The position numbers were made by a program, and so were the translations under genes. Source: an uncultured Bacilli bacterium (GTDB taxonomy: Bacteria > Bacillota_I > Bacilli_A > RF39 > UBA660). Taken from it: a stretch of DNA of 64,000 bases. This document shows, one piece after another, positions 45,350-55,187 of the stretch (position 1 is the first letter of the stretch; each line of letters starts with the position of its first letter). The DNA is taken from the NCBI GenBank assembly GCA_934153675.1, contig CAKPFG010000002.1:112002-176001 (forward strand), written 5' to 3'. The notes beneath the pieces were generated by a model, which searched no databases, was not told where the DNA came from, and saw only the letters and a program-made list of their open reading frames with translations.

Positions 45350-46660
45350 ATGGATGTAGAAAAATATTTAGTTGACATTTTTTGCAATAACTGTAAAATT
45401 GTTGTAGCTGTATCAGGGGGACCTGATTCAATGTATCTTTTACATGTGTTGCTAAAGGTAAGATTATCTAAAAATATAAAAATAATAGTAGCACATGTAA
45501 ATCATAATATGCGAAAAGCAAGTGAACTTGAAAAAATGAAAGTTGAAGAATATTGCAGAAAGAATGATTTAATATTTGAATATTTATCTATTAATAAATA
45601 TAATCATGATAATTTTCATAGTTATTCTAGAAAAATAAGATATAAATTTTTCTTTGATTTAGTAAAAAAATATGATGCTAAATATTTATTAACTGCACAT
45701 CATGGCGATGATCTTATGGAAACTATATTGATGCGTATAATGCGAGGTAGTACTGTAAAAGGTTATAAAGGATTTAGTATAGAAAGTGATGAAGGTAGTT
45801 TTAAAATATTACGTCCATTAATTTATATGACAAAAGAGCAGATAAAAAATTATATGGATGTACATCATTTATGGTATGCACTAGATGAATCAAATTTTAA
45901 AGATGTTTATACAAGAAATAGGTATAGGAAATATATTTTACCTATTTTAAAAAATGAGAATAAAAATGCTCATTTAAAATTTCTAGAATTTTCAAAAAAA
46001 ATAAGTTTAATAAGTAATTTTTTTGATAAATATGTTGATTCGAAATATGGTGAAATTGTTTTTAATAAAAAAATAAATAATGTAGATTTAAAAAAAGAGG
46101 ATAGGGTTGTTATAAACAGTATTATTTCTAAATACTTTAATGAAATTAATAATTTTCCGATAGAAAAAATTGTCGATAAAAATATAGACAATATATATAA
46201 TTGTATAAACAGTAGTAAACCTAATTGTATTATTGATTTACCTGGTGGTTTTCAATTTGTTAAATCATATGATTTATCTTATATAAAGAAGAAACAAGAA
46301 AAAGTTTTTTATAAATATGAGTTAGTTGACAATTTAAGTATAAAAGGATATGGTATTTTTAAATATTTAAAAAACTCTAATGAAAATAATAATAATATAA
46401 TATACTTAAGTAATAGTGATATTAAATTACCTCTTTACGTACGAAATAGAAATATTGCTGATTTTATGTATTTAAAAAATTGTGGCAAAAAGAAAATAAA
46501 GGATATATTTATTGAATGTAAAATTCCTATTGATCAAAGAGATAATTATCCTATTGTTGTAGATAGTGATGACAATATAATTTGGGTTCCGGGACTAAAA
46601 AAATCTAAATTTGATAGAAAAAATAGTTTAAAGTATGATATAATACTAAAGTACAATTAA
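45350..46660 (+). CDS. tilS: tRNA(Ile) lysidine synthetase
   Basis: Converts C34 of tRNA-Ile(CAU) to lysidine so it reads AUA. The PP-loop motif VSGGPDSM is at residues 21-28, with HVNHNMRKAS and the LTAHHGDDLMETILMRIMRGS segment following. A TilS-type C-terminal domain ends the protein (KDIFIECKIPIDQRDNYPIV). I start at ATG 45350 (MDVEKYL), after GTGGTGG; an in-frame ATG at 45332 precedes that site. 436 residues. AUA is used heavily in these AT-rich genes, so this enzyme must matter. Confidence 0.94.
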   Translation: MDVEKYLVDIFCNNCKIVVAVSGGPDSMYLLHVLLKVRLSKNIKIIVAHVNHNMRKASELEKMKVEEYCRKNDLIFEYLSINKYNHDNFHSYSRKIRYKFFFDLVKKYDAKYLLTAHHGDDLMETILMRIMRGSTVKGYKGFSIESDEGSFKILRPLIYMTKEQIKNYMDVHHLWYALDESNFKDVYTRNRYRKYILPILKNENKNAHLKFLEFSKKISLISNFFDKYVDSKYGEIVFNKKINNVDLKKEDRVVINSIISKYFNEINNFPIEKIVDKNIDNIYNCINSSKPNCIIDLPGGFQFVKSYDLSYIKKKQEKVFYKYELVDNLSIKGYGIFKYLKNSNENNNNIIYLSNSDIKLPLYVRNRNIADFMYLKNCGKKKIKDIFIECKIPIDQRDNYPIVVDSDDNIIWVPGLKKSKFDRKNSLKYDIILKYN

Positions 46661-46675
46661 AGAAAGGAAGTTTGT

Positions 46676-48631
46676 ATGAGTAAAAAGACTGTAAAAAAGA
46701 GCGTATTTTCATATGTTTTATTAGCGTTATTAATCTTTGGAGTTATTTATTTTTTCACTGTACTTAATAAAAAGGTGAATGACTTATCTTATAGTGAACT
46801 TATGAGTGCTATGGATAAAAAAGAAATTACTGAAATGACTATTACACCAAATAATAATGCTGGTATTTATGAATTAACTGGTAAAATGAAGGATTATAAA
46901 GAGAATGAATCATTTAGTTCTTCCGCTCCTCTTTCTGATTCAACAATTAAAGAGGTTTATGAAGGTAGAAAAAATTATGGTTTTGATGTAAAGGCTGCAT
47001 CTGATCCATCATCAAGTCTATTTTGGTCATTTTTATTAAATATTTTACCAATTGTTTTGTTGGTGGGAGTGGGTTTTTACTTTATTACAAGACAAATGGG
47101 AACTGCAAATAAATCAATGGATTTTGGAAAAAGTAGAGCACGTTTAACTAGTGATAAAGATAAAGTTACTTTTAAAGAAGTAGCTGGATTAGAAGAAGAA
47201 AAAGAAGAAGTAGCTGAATTGATTGATTTTTTAAAGCAACCAAAAAAATTTCAAAGTATGGGTGCTAGAATACCGAAAGGTGTATTGTTAGTTGGTCCTC
47301 CAGGAACAGGTAAAACATTACTTGCTAAAGCTGTAGCAGGGGAGGCTAATGTTCCATTTTATTATATTAGTGGATCGGATTTTGTTGAACTTTTTGTAGG
47401 TGTAGGTGCCAGTCGTGTTCGTGATATGTTTAAACAAGCTAAACATAATGCTCCTTGTTTGATATTTATAGATGAAATAGATGCTGTAGGTCGTCAAAGA
47501 GGTGCTGGTTTAGGTGGGGGACACGATGAACGTGAGCAAACTTTAAATCAGTTATTAACTGAGATGGATGGTTTTGGAGCTAATGAAGGAATAATTATTA
47601 TAGCGGCTACTAATAGACCAGATGTACTTGATCCGGCCTTACTTAGACCTGGTAGATTTGACAGGCAAATAACAGTTAATTTACCAGATGTAAAGGGTCG
47701 TGAGCAAATATTAAAAGTACATGCTAAAGGTAAAAAATTTGCTAAAAATGTAAATCTTGCTAATATTGCCAAAAGAACTGTTGGTTTTAGTGGCGCCGAT
47801 TTGGAAAATCTTTTAAACGAGGCAGCTTTGCTTGCAGTAAGACGTGGTAATGATAAAATTACTATGTCTGAAATTGATGAAGGACATGATCGTGTTATAA
47901 TGGGACCTGCCAAGAAAAGCAAACAATATACAGAACATGAAAAGAAAGTAGTTGCATATCATGAAGCAGGACACGCTGTTGTGGGAATAAAACTTGAAGG
48001 TGCTAATGAAGTACAAAAGGTTACTATTATTCCACGAGGTGCTGCTGGTGGATATAATTTGATGTTGCCAAAGGAAGAAACATTTCTTTCAACAAAAAAA
48101 GAATTACTTGAAACTATTAGTGGTTTGCTTGGTGGACGTGTTGCTGAAGAAATAGAATTTAATGAAATCACAACTGGAGCTCATAATGATTTTGAAAAAG
48201 CTACAAAAATAGCTCGAGCTATGGTTACGGAATATGGTATGAGTGAACTTGGACCAGTTCAATTTGAACATCAAGAATCAAGCGTATTTTTAGGTAGAGA
48301 CTATAATAAAACACGTAATTTTTCAAGTCAAGTTGCCTTTGAAATAGATCAGGAACAAAGAAAAATAATTAATGAATGTTATGATGTAACAAAGAAAATA
48401 ATAAGTGAAAATAGAGATTTATTAGACTTGATTGCTAAAACATTATTAAAGTATGAAACGATTACAAAGGAGCAAATAGAATATTTAGTTAAAAATGGTC
48501 ATATGCCTGATGAGAAAAATTTAGATGACATGTCTTTAGAGCAATTAAGAGAAATAGCAAAAGAAAAAGAAGTTAAAAATTATAGTAAATTAACTAAAGA
48601 AGAATTATTAGATGAATTAAAGGAACTTTGA
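46676..48631 (+). CDS. ftsH: ATP-dependent zinc metalloprotease FtsH
   Basis: Membrane AAA+ protease. Two membrane helices bracket an external domain of about 80 residues. The AAA domain has Walker A GPPGTGKT near residue 207, Walker [11 protein letters not shown] and the [21 protein letters not shown]. The protease has zinc motif HEAGH near residue 430. Length 651 is normal. In Bacillus it also follows tilS. It degrades misfolded membrane proteins and affects Spo0A-related control there. AGAAAGGAAG precedes ATG 46676. Confidence 0.96.
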   Translation: MSKKTVKKSVFSYVLLALLIFGVIYFFTVLNKKVNDLSYSELMSAMDKKEITEMTITPNNNAGIYELTGKMKDYKENESFSSSAPLSDSTIKEVYEGRKNYGFDVKAASDPSSSLFWSFLLNILPIVLLVGVGFYFITRQMGTANKSMDFGKSRARLTSDKDKVTFKEVAGLEEEKEEVAELIDFLKQPKKFQSMGARIPKGVLLVGPPGTGKTLLAKAVAGEANVPFYYISGSDFVELFVGVGASRVRDMFKQAKHNAPCLIFIDEIDAVGRQRGAGLGGGHDEREQTLNQLLTEMDGFGANEGIIIIAATNRPDVLDPALLRPGRFDRQITVNLPDVKGREQILKVHAKGKKFAKNVNLANIAKRTVGFSGADLENLLNEAALLAVRRGNDKITMSEIDEGHDRVIMGPAKKSKQYTEHEKKVVAYHEAGHAVVGIKLEGANEVQKVTIIPRGAAGGYNLMLPKEETFLSTKKELLETISGLLGGRVAEEIEFNEITTGAHNDFEKATKIARAMVTEYGMSELGPVQFEHQESSVFLGRDYNKTRNFSSQVAFEIDQEQRKIINECYDVTKKIISENRDLLDLIAKTLLKYETITKEQIEYLVKNGHMPDEKNLDDMSLEQLREIAKEKEVKNYSKLTKEELLDELKEL

Positions 48632-48646
48632 TAGTTCCTTTTTTTT
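48620..48646 (+). terminator. Terminator after ftsH
   Basis: Stem AAGGAACT / AGTTCCTT with a five-base loop, then eight Ts. Confidence 0.85.
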
Positions 48647-48699
48647 GTATCCTGTGTTAAAATTATTATAGATGATGATAAGTAATAAGAAGGTGGATT

Positions 48700-49743
48700 A
48701 TGAATAATAAAAGTGAAAATACATTTGTATCTGAAATTGAAGCACGATTAAATACAAATACATTGAAGGATGTAAAAAAGTTAAGAGAAAAAAATCATAA
48801 TAACTATTTTAAAATAGATATAGATTTTTTAAAAGGTGTTGATCATAGATATGAAAAAAAATCTAGTTTTATAATAGATAAATATAATGGTATTAATTCT
48901 TTTGAACTTTTGAATCAAAGTTTCGATGAAGCTATTAATAGTCAAAAATTAATTTCTAGTATTAATAATGATGTTAATTTGTTAAAAGATGAGATTAGAA
49001 AAGACTTGATGACTGTTATTGATTATGTCGATAATTTAGAAGATAAAATTAATTTATTTAATATTAATAAAAAATCTTCTCTTGGAATATTAATTTTAAA
49101 TAAGTATAATTCATATAAGTTATATTCATCAAATTTAGATCTTAATAATATTAATTTAGCTATGAAATATCAAACCCAAAGATTAATATATTTAAAGGAA
49201 ATAAATATGTTATTAGATAATTATAAAAAAACTAATACTAAATTTAATAAGGATAACACTAAAATATTTATTAATAATTTGTATGATATTATAAGTGTAT
49301 ATATATATTTACTTACTGATAATGAGTTTCAGTTTACTAAAGAAGCAATAAAAAAAGTTCTATCTTATGATTTTGATTTTATTGATAAATATTTATATAC
49401 TTATAAAATAATTCTTATTAAAATATGGAATAATTATGCAAATTATTATTTTGTAACAGATTTAGATTTAAATAAAGATAATATATATTTACTTACTTTA
49501 AATAATGTGGATTATTATAGTGATAGTGGTTATATATGTGATGTTCCTAAGGATTTTATTACTTATTTTAATATGAGTAATGATGATATTATAAATTTTA
49601 AATTACCAAATAAATTAAAGGAAAAATATGAAATTTCTTTGAAAGGTTATAATACAAATAATATTAGTTACAAGGCATTATATACTAAGTTATCTAAAAT
49701 AAATTTTGATAGTTTATTACCTGTTGTATATATCAAAAAATAA
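48700..49743 (+). CDS. Unknown soluble helical protein
   Basis: 347 residues that I do not recognise. GAAGGTGG precedes ATG 48700. There is no signal peptide or membrane segment, and only one Cys. The first 60 residues are charged; 80-130 look coiled-coil-like (SSINNDVNLLKDEIRKDLMT). The C-terminal part ends in a run of Tyr/Asn-rich strands (DYYSDSGYICDVPKDFITYF). It is unusually rich in Asn, Lys, Ile and Tyr even for this genome. It is isolated by the ftsH terminator upstream and a bidirectional terminator downstream, so it is probably transcribed alone. Confidence 0.7.
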   Translation: MNNKSENTFVSEIEARLNTNTLKDVKKLREKNHNNYFKIDIDFLKGVDHRYEKKSSFIIDKYNGINSFELLNQSFDEAINSQKLISSINNDVNLLKDEIRKDLMTVIDYVDNLEDKINLFNINKKSSLGILILNKYNSYKLYSSNLDLNNINLAMKYQTQRLIYLKEINMLLDNYKKTNTKFNKDNTKIFINNLYDIISVYIYLLTDNEFQFTKEAIKKVLSYDFDFIDKYLYTYKIILIKIWNNYANYYFVTDLDLNKDNIYLLTLNNVDYYSDSGYICDVPKDFITYFNMSNDDIINFKLPNKLKEKYEISLKGYNTNNISYKALYTKLSKINFDSLLPVVYIKK

Positions 49744-49938
49744 GCTAGTAAAAATATCAAATTTTTAAATTTAATATTATTTCAGATAGTTATTGCTAGA
49801 TAATTTAAAAAGTAAAATGAAATATATAGATAATATATAAAATAGTAGATATACGTTTTTCATTATAGACTAAAAAAATTTGCTATCTAGATGAATTTTT
49901 CTATATTATAATTAAAAATTTATTATTTTAAAATAAAA

Positions 49939-49986
49939 CCTGATAAAAATATCTCTTTTCACTTTGATATTTTTATCAGGCTTTTT
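49939..49986. terminator. Bidirectional terminator between the unknown gene and femX
   Basis: Perfect fifteen-pair stem starting CCTGATAAAAATATC (49939-49953, partner 49966-49980), with T runs on both strands. It serves the convergent genes on either side. The remainder of 49744-49938 is AT-rich with nothing visible. Confidence 0.9.
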
Positions 49987-49987
49987 A

Positions 49988-51187
49988 TTATTTTTTTATT
50001 AATTTATAAAACTTTTTTATTATTGGTTTGAATACTTTAATTAATTTATATTTAAATTTATTGATAATTAAATCATATTCACCAGAAAATTCTAGAATAA
50101 TAGAGTTATATTTAGATTTGAAGATATATAATTGGTCATCTAATGTTCCACTAATTCCTCCTAAATTGCAATAATCACAGTTGTTATCTATGGAAATCTT
50201 TGCTGCTTCAAGGGCAACTCCACCTGATACATTTAATTTGTTTAAAGATCGGTCATTACCTGCATATAAATATTCACTAACTCTAATTCCGTCATTGTTT
50301 GGAACAATTAATAAAGCAGAAGATAGTGTAATAATATTTCCTTTAGTTTCCTTTAGTTTTTTTACATAGTTAATTTCTTCTTCTTTTCCATTATTATTTT
50401 TTAAAAAATTAATATATTTATCTAAATTAACATGCCCAAATATTAGATATACTCTATTTTTAAAATTATCAATAATTTTGTTAAAATATTCTTCATTTCG
50501 TAGATGTATATTTTTATTTTCCTCTGTACATTTTAAAAGGTGTACAAATTGTTTAATATCTTTTTTCTCATGACTGTAAGTAAAATATACTCCTCTTTTT
50601 TTATGAAAATCCCCTAGATAGTATCTATATTTACTCTTAAATGTTTTTAATAGTTGTTCATAATTTATTTTTTCATTATTATCATTAATTAATGGTATTG
50701 CCATTTGATATCTTGGTTGTAAATTGGCGTGAAGATTTTTACTAAATCCTTGATGTATATATCCTAAATTTAAAAGATTATTATGTTTGATGTTATAATT
50801 ATGTGATAACACATCAAAACTTAAGTTTTTGTTTTTAGTAAATTTTTCACTGACACAAAAATTTGGGTCAATTTTTACAATATACGCTTTATATTTTTTT
50901 GCCAAAATTTTAATATTTTCAGTCATGAATTTTAATAGTTCTTTATTTTCAAAGTCTATTAGATATCCTCTTGGAATATAAAACATAGTAAATCCTTTTC
51001 TTAATTTTCTTATTAAGATAGAACATGCAGCAACTAGAACTTTTTTTTCATAAACTCCACATAATATATTATCCCAATTGTTTTTAACAAGGGCCCAAGC
51101 TTTTTCTTGCATGAATGATGCATATTTATATTTTTTTATAAATTCATTATATTCTTTAATGTTTATATCTTTTTTAAATGTGTACAT
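49988..51187 (-). CDS. FemAB/FemX-family peptidyltransferase
   Basis: Aminoacyl-tRNA-dependent transferase that adds residues to the lipid II stem peptide to make the interpeptide bridge. Typical parts are YKYASFMQEKAWALVKNNWD at the N-terminus and CSILIRKLRKGFTMFYIPRG. Further on come LHANLQPRYQMAIPL, LLKTFKSKYRYYLGDFHKKR and the C-terminal YLYAGNDRSLNKLNVSGG. I place the start at 51187 (MYTFKKDI), with GGTGAT six bases before; the 50-codon upstream extension runs across the murJ promoter. About 399 residues, typical. Divergent from murJ. Confidence 0.88.
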   Translation of the reverse strand: MYTFKKDINIKEYNEFIKKYKYASFMQEKAWALVKNNWDNILCGVYEKKVLVAACSILIRKLRKGFTMFYIPRGYLIDFENKELLKFMTENIKILAKKYKAYIVKIDPNFCVSEKFTKNKNLSFDVLSHNYNIKHNNLLNLGYIHQGFSKNLHANLQPRYQMAIPLINDNNEKINYEQLLKTFKSKYRYYLGDFHKKRGVYFTYSHEKKDIKQFVHLLKCTEENKNIHLRNEEYFNKIIDNFKNRVYLIFGHVNLDKYINFLKNNNGKEEEINYVKKLKETKGNIITLSSALLIVPNNDGIRVSEYLYAGNDRSLNKLNVSGGVALEAAKISIDNNCDYCNLGGISGTLDDQLYIFKSKYNSIILEFSGEYDLIINKFKYKLIKVFKPIIKKFYKLIKK

Positions 51188-51232
51188 GAAATCACCATTA
51201 CTATTATATCTTAAAGTAATTGATTTTACAAC

Positions 51233-51261
51233 TTGTTTAAAAGGAAAAAAGATAGTATAAT
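51233..51261 (+). promoter_or_regulatory. Sigma-A promoter for the murJ operon
   Basis: TTGTTT at 51233-51238, 17-base spacer, TATAAT at 51256-51261, about 20 bases before the murJ start. Confidence 0.65.
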
Positions 51262-51281
51262 TGACTAATAGAGGAGAATTT

Positions 51282-52901
51282 ATGAAAAAAAATACATTTA
51301 TACAAGGTGCTTTTGTCGCAACAGCTGGAATTATCATTGTTAAATTAATTGGCCTTTTATATGTTGTCCCATTTAATGCTATAATTGGTGAAAAGGGTGG
51401 TGCTTTATATGGATATGCTTATAATATTTATATGTTATTTTTGTCTATATCAAGTGCTGGTTTTCCTTTTGCAATTAGTAAATTGACAAGTGAGTATAAT
51501 GCTTTAGGTTATAAAAGAGCCATTTTAGATACTTATAAAATAGCAACCAGAATTATTTTTTTGATATCTTTTGTTATATTCATATTATTATTTTTATTCG
51601 CACCTCAAATTGCTCATTTAATAATAGGTTCATCAACAGGTGGAAATACTATCTCTGATATTGCTTTTGTAATTAGAATGGTTTCATTTGCTATTTTGAT
51701 AGTTCCTTTTTTGAGCGTTGCAAAAGGTTTTTTGCAGGGGCATAAGTATATTTCTCCAACAAGTATTAGTCAAATAATAGAACAAGTAGTTAGGGTTATA
51801 CTAATATTAGTAGGTAGTTTTTTAGCTTTAAAAGTATTTAATTCTGATTTAAAAACGGCGGTTGGTATTGCTGTAAGTGGAGCTTTTTTTGGTGGTCTTG
51901 CTGCCTACATATATTTAAAAATAAAAATTAAACAAAATAAACTTTTAACTATTACTGTAGATGAACATAGGATTTCAACTAAAGAAATAATAAAAAAAAT
52001 ATTTAGTTACTCTATACCATTTATTATTGTTAGTTTAGTTTATAATCTATATAATACTGTTGATATGATTTTAGTTTCTAGAACTATGAATGATATATTG
52101 CATATGGATGCTAAGGTAATTGAATCTGTAATTAGTGTATTTACCACTTGGGGAGTGAAACTTAATAACATATTACTTGCAGTCACAACAGGTTTAACAA
52201 CAAGTCTTATTCCTAATATAGTAGCAAGTTTTACTAAGGGTAATATGAAGGATGTAAATTGTAAATTTAATAAGGCGATGCAATGTGTTATTCTTATTAT
52301 AGTGCCAGCTACTATTTTTTTGTCCTTGCTTGTACAACCTGTGTGGACTTTATTTTATGGTAAAAGTGTGTATGGACCTATCGTTTATAAAATGTTTGTT
52401 TTTACTGCTTTATTTGGCGGCTTTCATTCGATTGTTGTAAATACATTACAAGGACTTAGTAAATATAGACTTGTTATATCTAGTGTATTATTAGGCCTTA
52501 TTATTAATACTGTTTTTGATGTTCCATTTATGTTAATATCAAATTATTTCGGTTTTAATCCAAGCTATGGTGCTATTATAGCAGCTATGTTTGGATATAG
52601 TGTTTCAATAATGATATCATTAAATGTACTTCATAAAAAGTATCATTTTGATTTTTCCTCTACACTAACAAAAATTCCTTTATATTTAATATCTAATATA
52701 ATATTTATTATAACAATATTAATTATGAAAATGTTTATTCCTACTAATTTAACAGGTAGACTTATTCAAATACCAATACTTTTAGTATATGGAGTTATTA
52801 GTTTTATAATTTATATAATAATAAATTATAAAGCAGGTAACTTAGAAAATATAATTAATTTAAAGAAAGGAAGAAAAAATGAAAATAGGAATAGCGACTG
52901 A
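51282..52901 (+). CDS. murJ: Lipid II flippase MurJ (YtgP/SpoVB type)
   Basis: MOP-superfamily transporter with about 14 membrane helices, 539 residues from ATG 51282 (MKKNTFIQ) after GAGGAG at 51271-51276. The N-terminal GAFVATAGIIIVKLIGLLYV and the YNIYMLFLSISSAGFPFAIS block are the YtgP hallmark. It flips lipid II across the membrane, or the spore-specific equivalent (SpoVB). Lying beside a FemX-like enzyme that modifies lipid II supports a wall role. It overlaps rpiB by 23 bases. Confidence 0.9.
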   Translation: MKKNTFIQGAFVATAGIIIVKLIGLLYVVPFNAIIGEKGGALYGYAYNIYMLFLSISSAGFPFAISKLTSEYNALGYKRAILDTYKIATRIIFLISFVIFILLFLFAPQIAHLIIGSSTGGNTISDIAFVIRMVSFAILIVPFLSVAKGFLQGHKYISPTSISQIIEQVVRVILILVGSFLALKVFNSDLKTAVGIAVSGAFFGGLAAYIYLKIKIKQNKLLTITVDEHRISTKEIIKKIFSYSIPFIIVSLVYNLYNTVDMILVSRTMNDILHMDAKVIESVISVFTTWGVKLNNILLAVTTGLTTSLIPNIVASFTKGNMKDVNCKFNKAMQCVILIIVPATIFLSLLVQPVWTLFYGKSVYGPIVYKMFVFTALFGGFHSIVVNTLQGLSKYRLVISSVLLGLIINTVFDVPFMLISNYFGFNPSYGAIIAAMFGYSVSIMISLNVLHKKYHFDFSSTLTKIPLYLISNIIFIITILIMKMFIPTNLTGRLIQIPILLVYGVISFIIYIIINYKAGNLENIINLKKGRKNENRNSD

Positions 52902-53316
52902 TCATCACGGTGTTTTGTATAAAGAAGAACTGACAAATTTTTTATCTTCACTAGGGTATAATGTAATAGATTATGGACCATTTTCATCAGATATGGTAGA
53001 TTATCCTGATTATGCTTTTAAAGTTGGTGAAGCAATTAGAGATAAAAAAATAGATTATGGAATTTTAATTTGTAATACTGGTATTGGAATGAGTATTGCT
53101 GCTAATAAGGTTAAATCTGTAAGATGCGGTCGTGTATGTAATTTATATGATGCAAAGATGACTAGGAGAGATAATGATGCGAATGTTATTGCTTTATCTA
53201 GTCAGTTAGATCTTGAAAATGTAAAAGAAATATTGAATGTGTTCTTTACTACTGATTATGCTAATATAGAAAGATATAATAGAAGAATAGAGAAAATTAA
53301 TAATTATGAATATTAA
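52879..53316 (+). CDS. rpiB: Ribose-5-phosphate isomerase B
   Basis: 145-residue RpiB/LacAB family isomerase. ATDHHGVLYKEEL at the start supplies phosphate-binding residues, and CNTGIGMSIAANK carries the catalytic Cys65 and anion hole. RCGRVCNLYDAKMTRRDNDANV follows. It interconverts ribose- and ribulose-5-phosphate. AAGAAAGGAAG inside the murJ end is the ribosome binding site. Confidence 0.93.
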   Translation: MKIGIATDHHGVLYKEELTNFLSSLGYNVIDYGPFSSDMVDYPDYAFKVGEAIRDKKIDYGILICNTGIGMSIAANKVKSVRCGRVCNLYDAKMTRRDNDANVIALSSQLDLENVKEILNVFFTTDYANIERYNRRIEKINNYEY

Positions 53317-53494
53317 GTTAATATTATATATTATAACAGTTCCAATTTCTATATTAGCTTTAGACAGTATAAAAATAAATAATATTTTTAAAATAAATCA
53401 TGTCTTTCAGGCTAGATTATTATATTTATTAATCAGTTTTTCCCTAGCTTATTTGTTTACAAATTTTTTGTATGATTTTTATTCAATTATATGA
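53306..53494 (+). CDS. DUF1146 (YwzB-like) small membrane protein
   Basis: 62 residues, two hydrophobic helices. PISILALDSIKINNIFK, then ARLLYLLISFSLAYLFTNFLYDF, fits the DUF1146 pattern of two helices separated by an Arg-containing loop and ending in F-x-D-F. In Bacillus ywzB lies upstream of murAA and spoIID, so the position just before spoIID supports the call. It overlaps rpiB by 11 bases. Function unknown. Confidence 0.75.
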   Translation: MNIKLILYIITVPISILALDSIKINNIFKINHVFQARLLYLLISFSLAYLFTNFLYDFYSII

Positions 53495-53529
53495 TAAAGT
53501 AGTATGTTTTATATGAAAGGTAGTGTTAC

Positions 53530-54444
53530 ATGAGTATAAAAAAAATACTATTTTTTTCTTTTATAATAATAATTATTCCTTTTGTTATTGTAAACATTTT
53601 TATCAAAAATGATGAAATTACATTTAATTATACATCAAATTCTATAGTACGTGTTTTTAGGGAAAAAACAAAGACTATAGAAAATGTTCCACTTGAACAA
53701 TATGTTTATGGAGTAGTTTCTTCAGAAATGCCTGCAAATTTTCCGTTTGAAGCTTTAAAAGCCCAAGCTGTTGCTTCAAGAACATATGTTATGTATCAAA
53801 TTCAAAAAAATAGAAATAATAAATATGATGTTTATGATTCTGTTAATAGTCAGGTATATAACTCTGATTCTCAATTGAAAGAAAAATGGCAGGATAAGTA
53901 TACTGAGTATAGTAACAAAATTAAAAAGGTAATTTTACAAACTATGGGACAATATTTAGTTTATGATAATAAAATAATAGAAGCTTTTTTCTTTTCCACA
54001 AGTGTAGGATATACTGAAAATAGTGAAGATGTTTTTAGTGAACAATTACCGTATTTAAGAAGTGTAGAAAGTAAGTGGGATCAAAAGTCACCTGCTTATA
54101 GTGATACTAAATTATTTTCAAAAAATAATTTTTATTCATTACTTGGTTTAGAATACAGTGATAATTTAACTATTACAAATATAAAAAAAACAAAAACTGG
54201 TAGAATAAAAAGTTTAAATATTAATGGTAAAATATTTAATGGTAAGGATATTAGAACTAAGTTAAATTTAAAATCAACTTTTTTTAATATAATAAATGAA
54301 GGCAATGAGGTAAAAATAACTACAAGAGGATATGGGCATGGTGTTGGAATGAGTCAGTATGGTGCAAATGGCATGGCATTGGCTGGCTTTACCTACGATC
54401 AGATTTTAAAATATTATTATACTGGTGTTGAAATAAAAAAATAA
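53530..54444 (+). CDS. spoIID: Stage II sporulation protein D (peptidoglycan glycosidase)
   Basis: Lytic transglycosylase needed for engulfment of the forespore. One N-terminal membrane anchor (residues 5-22) is followed by the SpoIID domain: VPLEQYVYGVVSSEMPANFP with the catalytic Glu, EALKAQAVASRTYVMYQ, SVGYTENSEDVF and the C-terminal GYGHGVGMSQYGANGMA. Length 304 is close to Bacillus (343). Followed by spoIIQ, its partner in the engulfment machinery. AAAGGTAGTG precedes ATG 53530. Confidence 0.95.
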   Translation: MSIKKILFFSFIIIIIPFVIVNIFIKNDEITFNYTSNSIVRVFREKTKTIENVPLEQYVYGVVSSEMPANFPFEALKAQAVASRTYVMYQIQKNRNNKYDVYDSVNSQVYNSDSQLKEKWQDKYTEYSNKIKKVILQTMGQYLVYDNKIIEAFFFSTSVGYTENSEDVFSEQLPYLRSVESKWDQKSPAYSDTKLFSKNNFYSLLGLEYSDNLTITNIKKTKTGRIKSLNINGKIFNGKDIRTKLNLKSTFFNIINEGNEVKITTRGYGHGVGMSQYGANGMALAGFTYDQILKYYYTGVEIKK

Positions 54445-54498
54445 AAAAGATGTGTATAAAAACAAATAAAGTGTTAAGACTGTAAATGAGGTGATAAA

Positions 54499-55131
54499 AT
54501 GACAAGAAGACTTAAGAAACCTGTAATTTACAGTTTATATGCATTGGCATTTATAATGTTAATTTTGGGTATTTTTTTACTTGAAAAGAGTACTAATAAA
54601 TTGGATTATAAAAATAAGGATTATCAATATGTATCAAAAACTGGAATAGAGAAAGATGTTCCTGTTGTTAATACCAATAATATGCTTATAAAACCATATA
54701 CAGATAATGATGTTACTATTGTAAAAGATTATTATGATTATAAGGGTAGTGAAGATGAACAAAAAGAATCTATAATTTATTATGAAGGAACCTATATGCC
54801 AAGTAATGGAATATCTTATGGTAAAGATAAAGAGTTTAATGTGATTTCTATACTTGATGGTAAAGTTACTAAAGTAAAAGAGGATACCACACTTGGGAAT
54901 ATTATTATAATTACTCATGATAATAAAATAGTATCTACTTACGAAAGTGTTAAAGATATATCTGTAAAAGAGGGAGATACAGTAAAACAGGGTGATGTAA
55001 TTGCTAAAAGTTCTACTTCTAATATATCTTCTGAGTTAAATAATCATTTATATTTTGAATTATCAATTAATGATCAATTAGTAAATCCAGAAGATTATTT
55101 TGGAAAATCAATCAATGAAATAGGAGCTTAA
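54499..55131 (+). CDS. spoIIQ: Stage II sporulation protein Q, degenerate LytM domain
   Basis: Forespore membrane protein that binds SpoIIIAH across the septum, forming the channel that feeds the forespore. One N-terminal anchor (residues 10-27) and a C-terminal M23-like domain of about 120 residues (FNVISILDGKVTKVKED, EGDTVKQGDVIAKSS) are visible. The first zinc motif HxxxD is replaced by GISYGKD, and the HLHFE motif is HLYFE, so zinc binding and catalysis are lost. That resembles Bacillus SpoIIQ rather than the zinc-binding clostridial form. Order spoIID-spoIIQ-spoIIID-mbl follows Bacillus. AGGTGAT precedes ATG 54499. Confidence 0.88.
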   Translation: MTRRLKKPVIYSLYALAFIMLILGIFLLEKSTNKLDYKNKDYQYVSKTGIEKDVPVVNTNNMLIKPYTDNDVTIVKDYYDYKGSEDEQKESIIYYEGTYMPSNGISYGKDKEFNVISILDGKVTKVKEDTTLGNIIIITHDNKIVSTYESVKDISVKEGDTVKQGDVIAKSSTSNISSELNNHLYFELSINDQLVNPEDYFGKSINEIGA

Positions 55132-55145
55132 GGCTCTTTTTTATG
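55122..55145 (+). terminator. Terminator after spoIIQ
   Basis: Short GAGC / GCTC stem with outer A-T/G-T pairs across the stop codon, then a T run. The following DNA may hold a sigma-E promoter for spoIIID. Confidence 0.6.
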
Positions 55146-55187
55146 TATATTTTATATAATTTTTCATAATTTTTAATAGGTGATATT

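Noticed and set aside
51188..51337. A 50-codon N-terminal extension of the FemX-like protein
   Set aside because: It overlaps the murJ promoter and start, whereas GGTGAT directly precedes the internal ATG at 51187.
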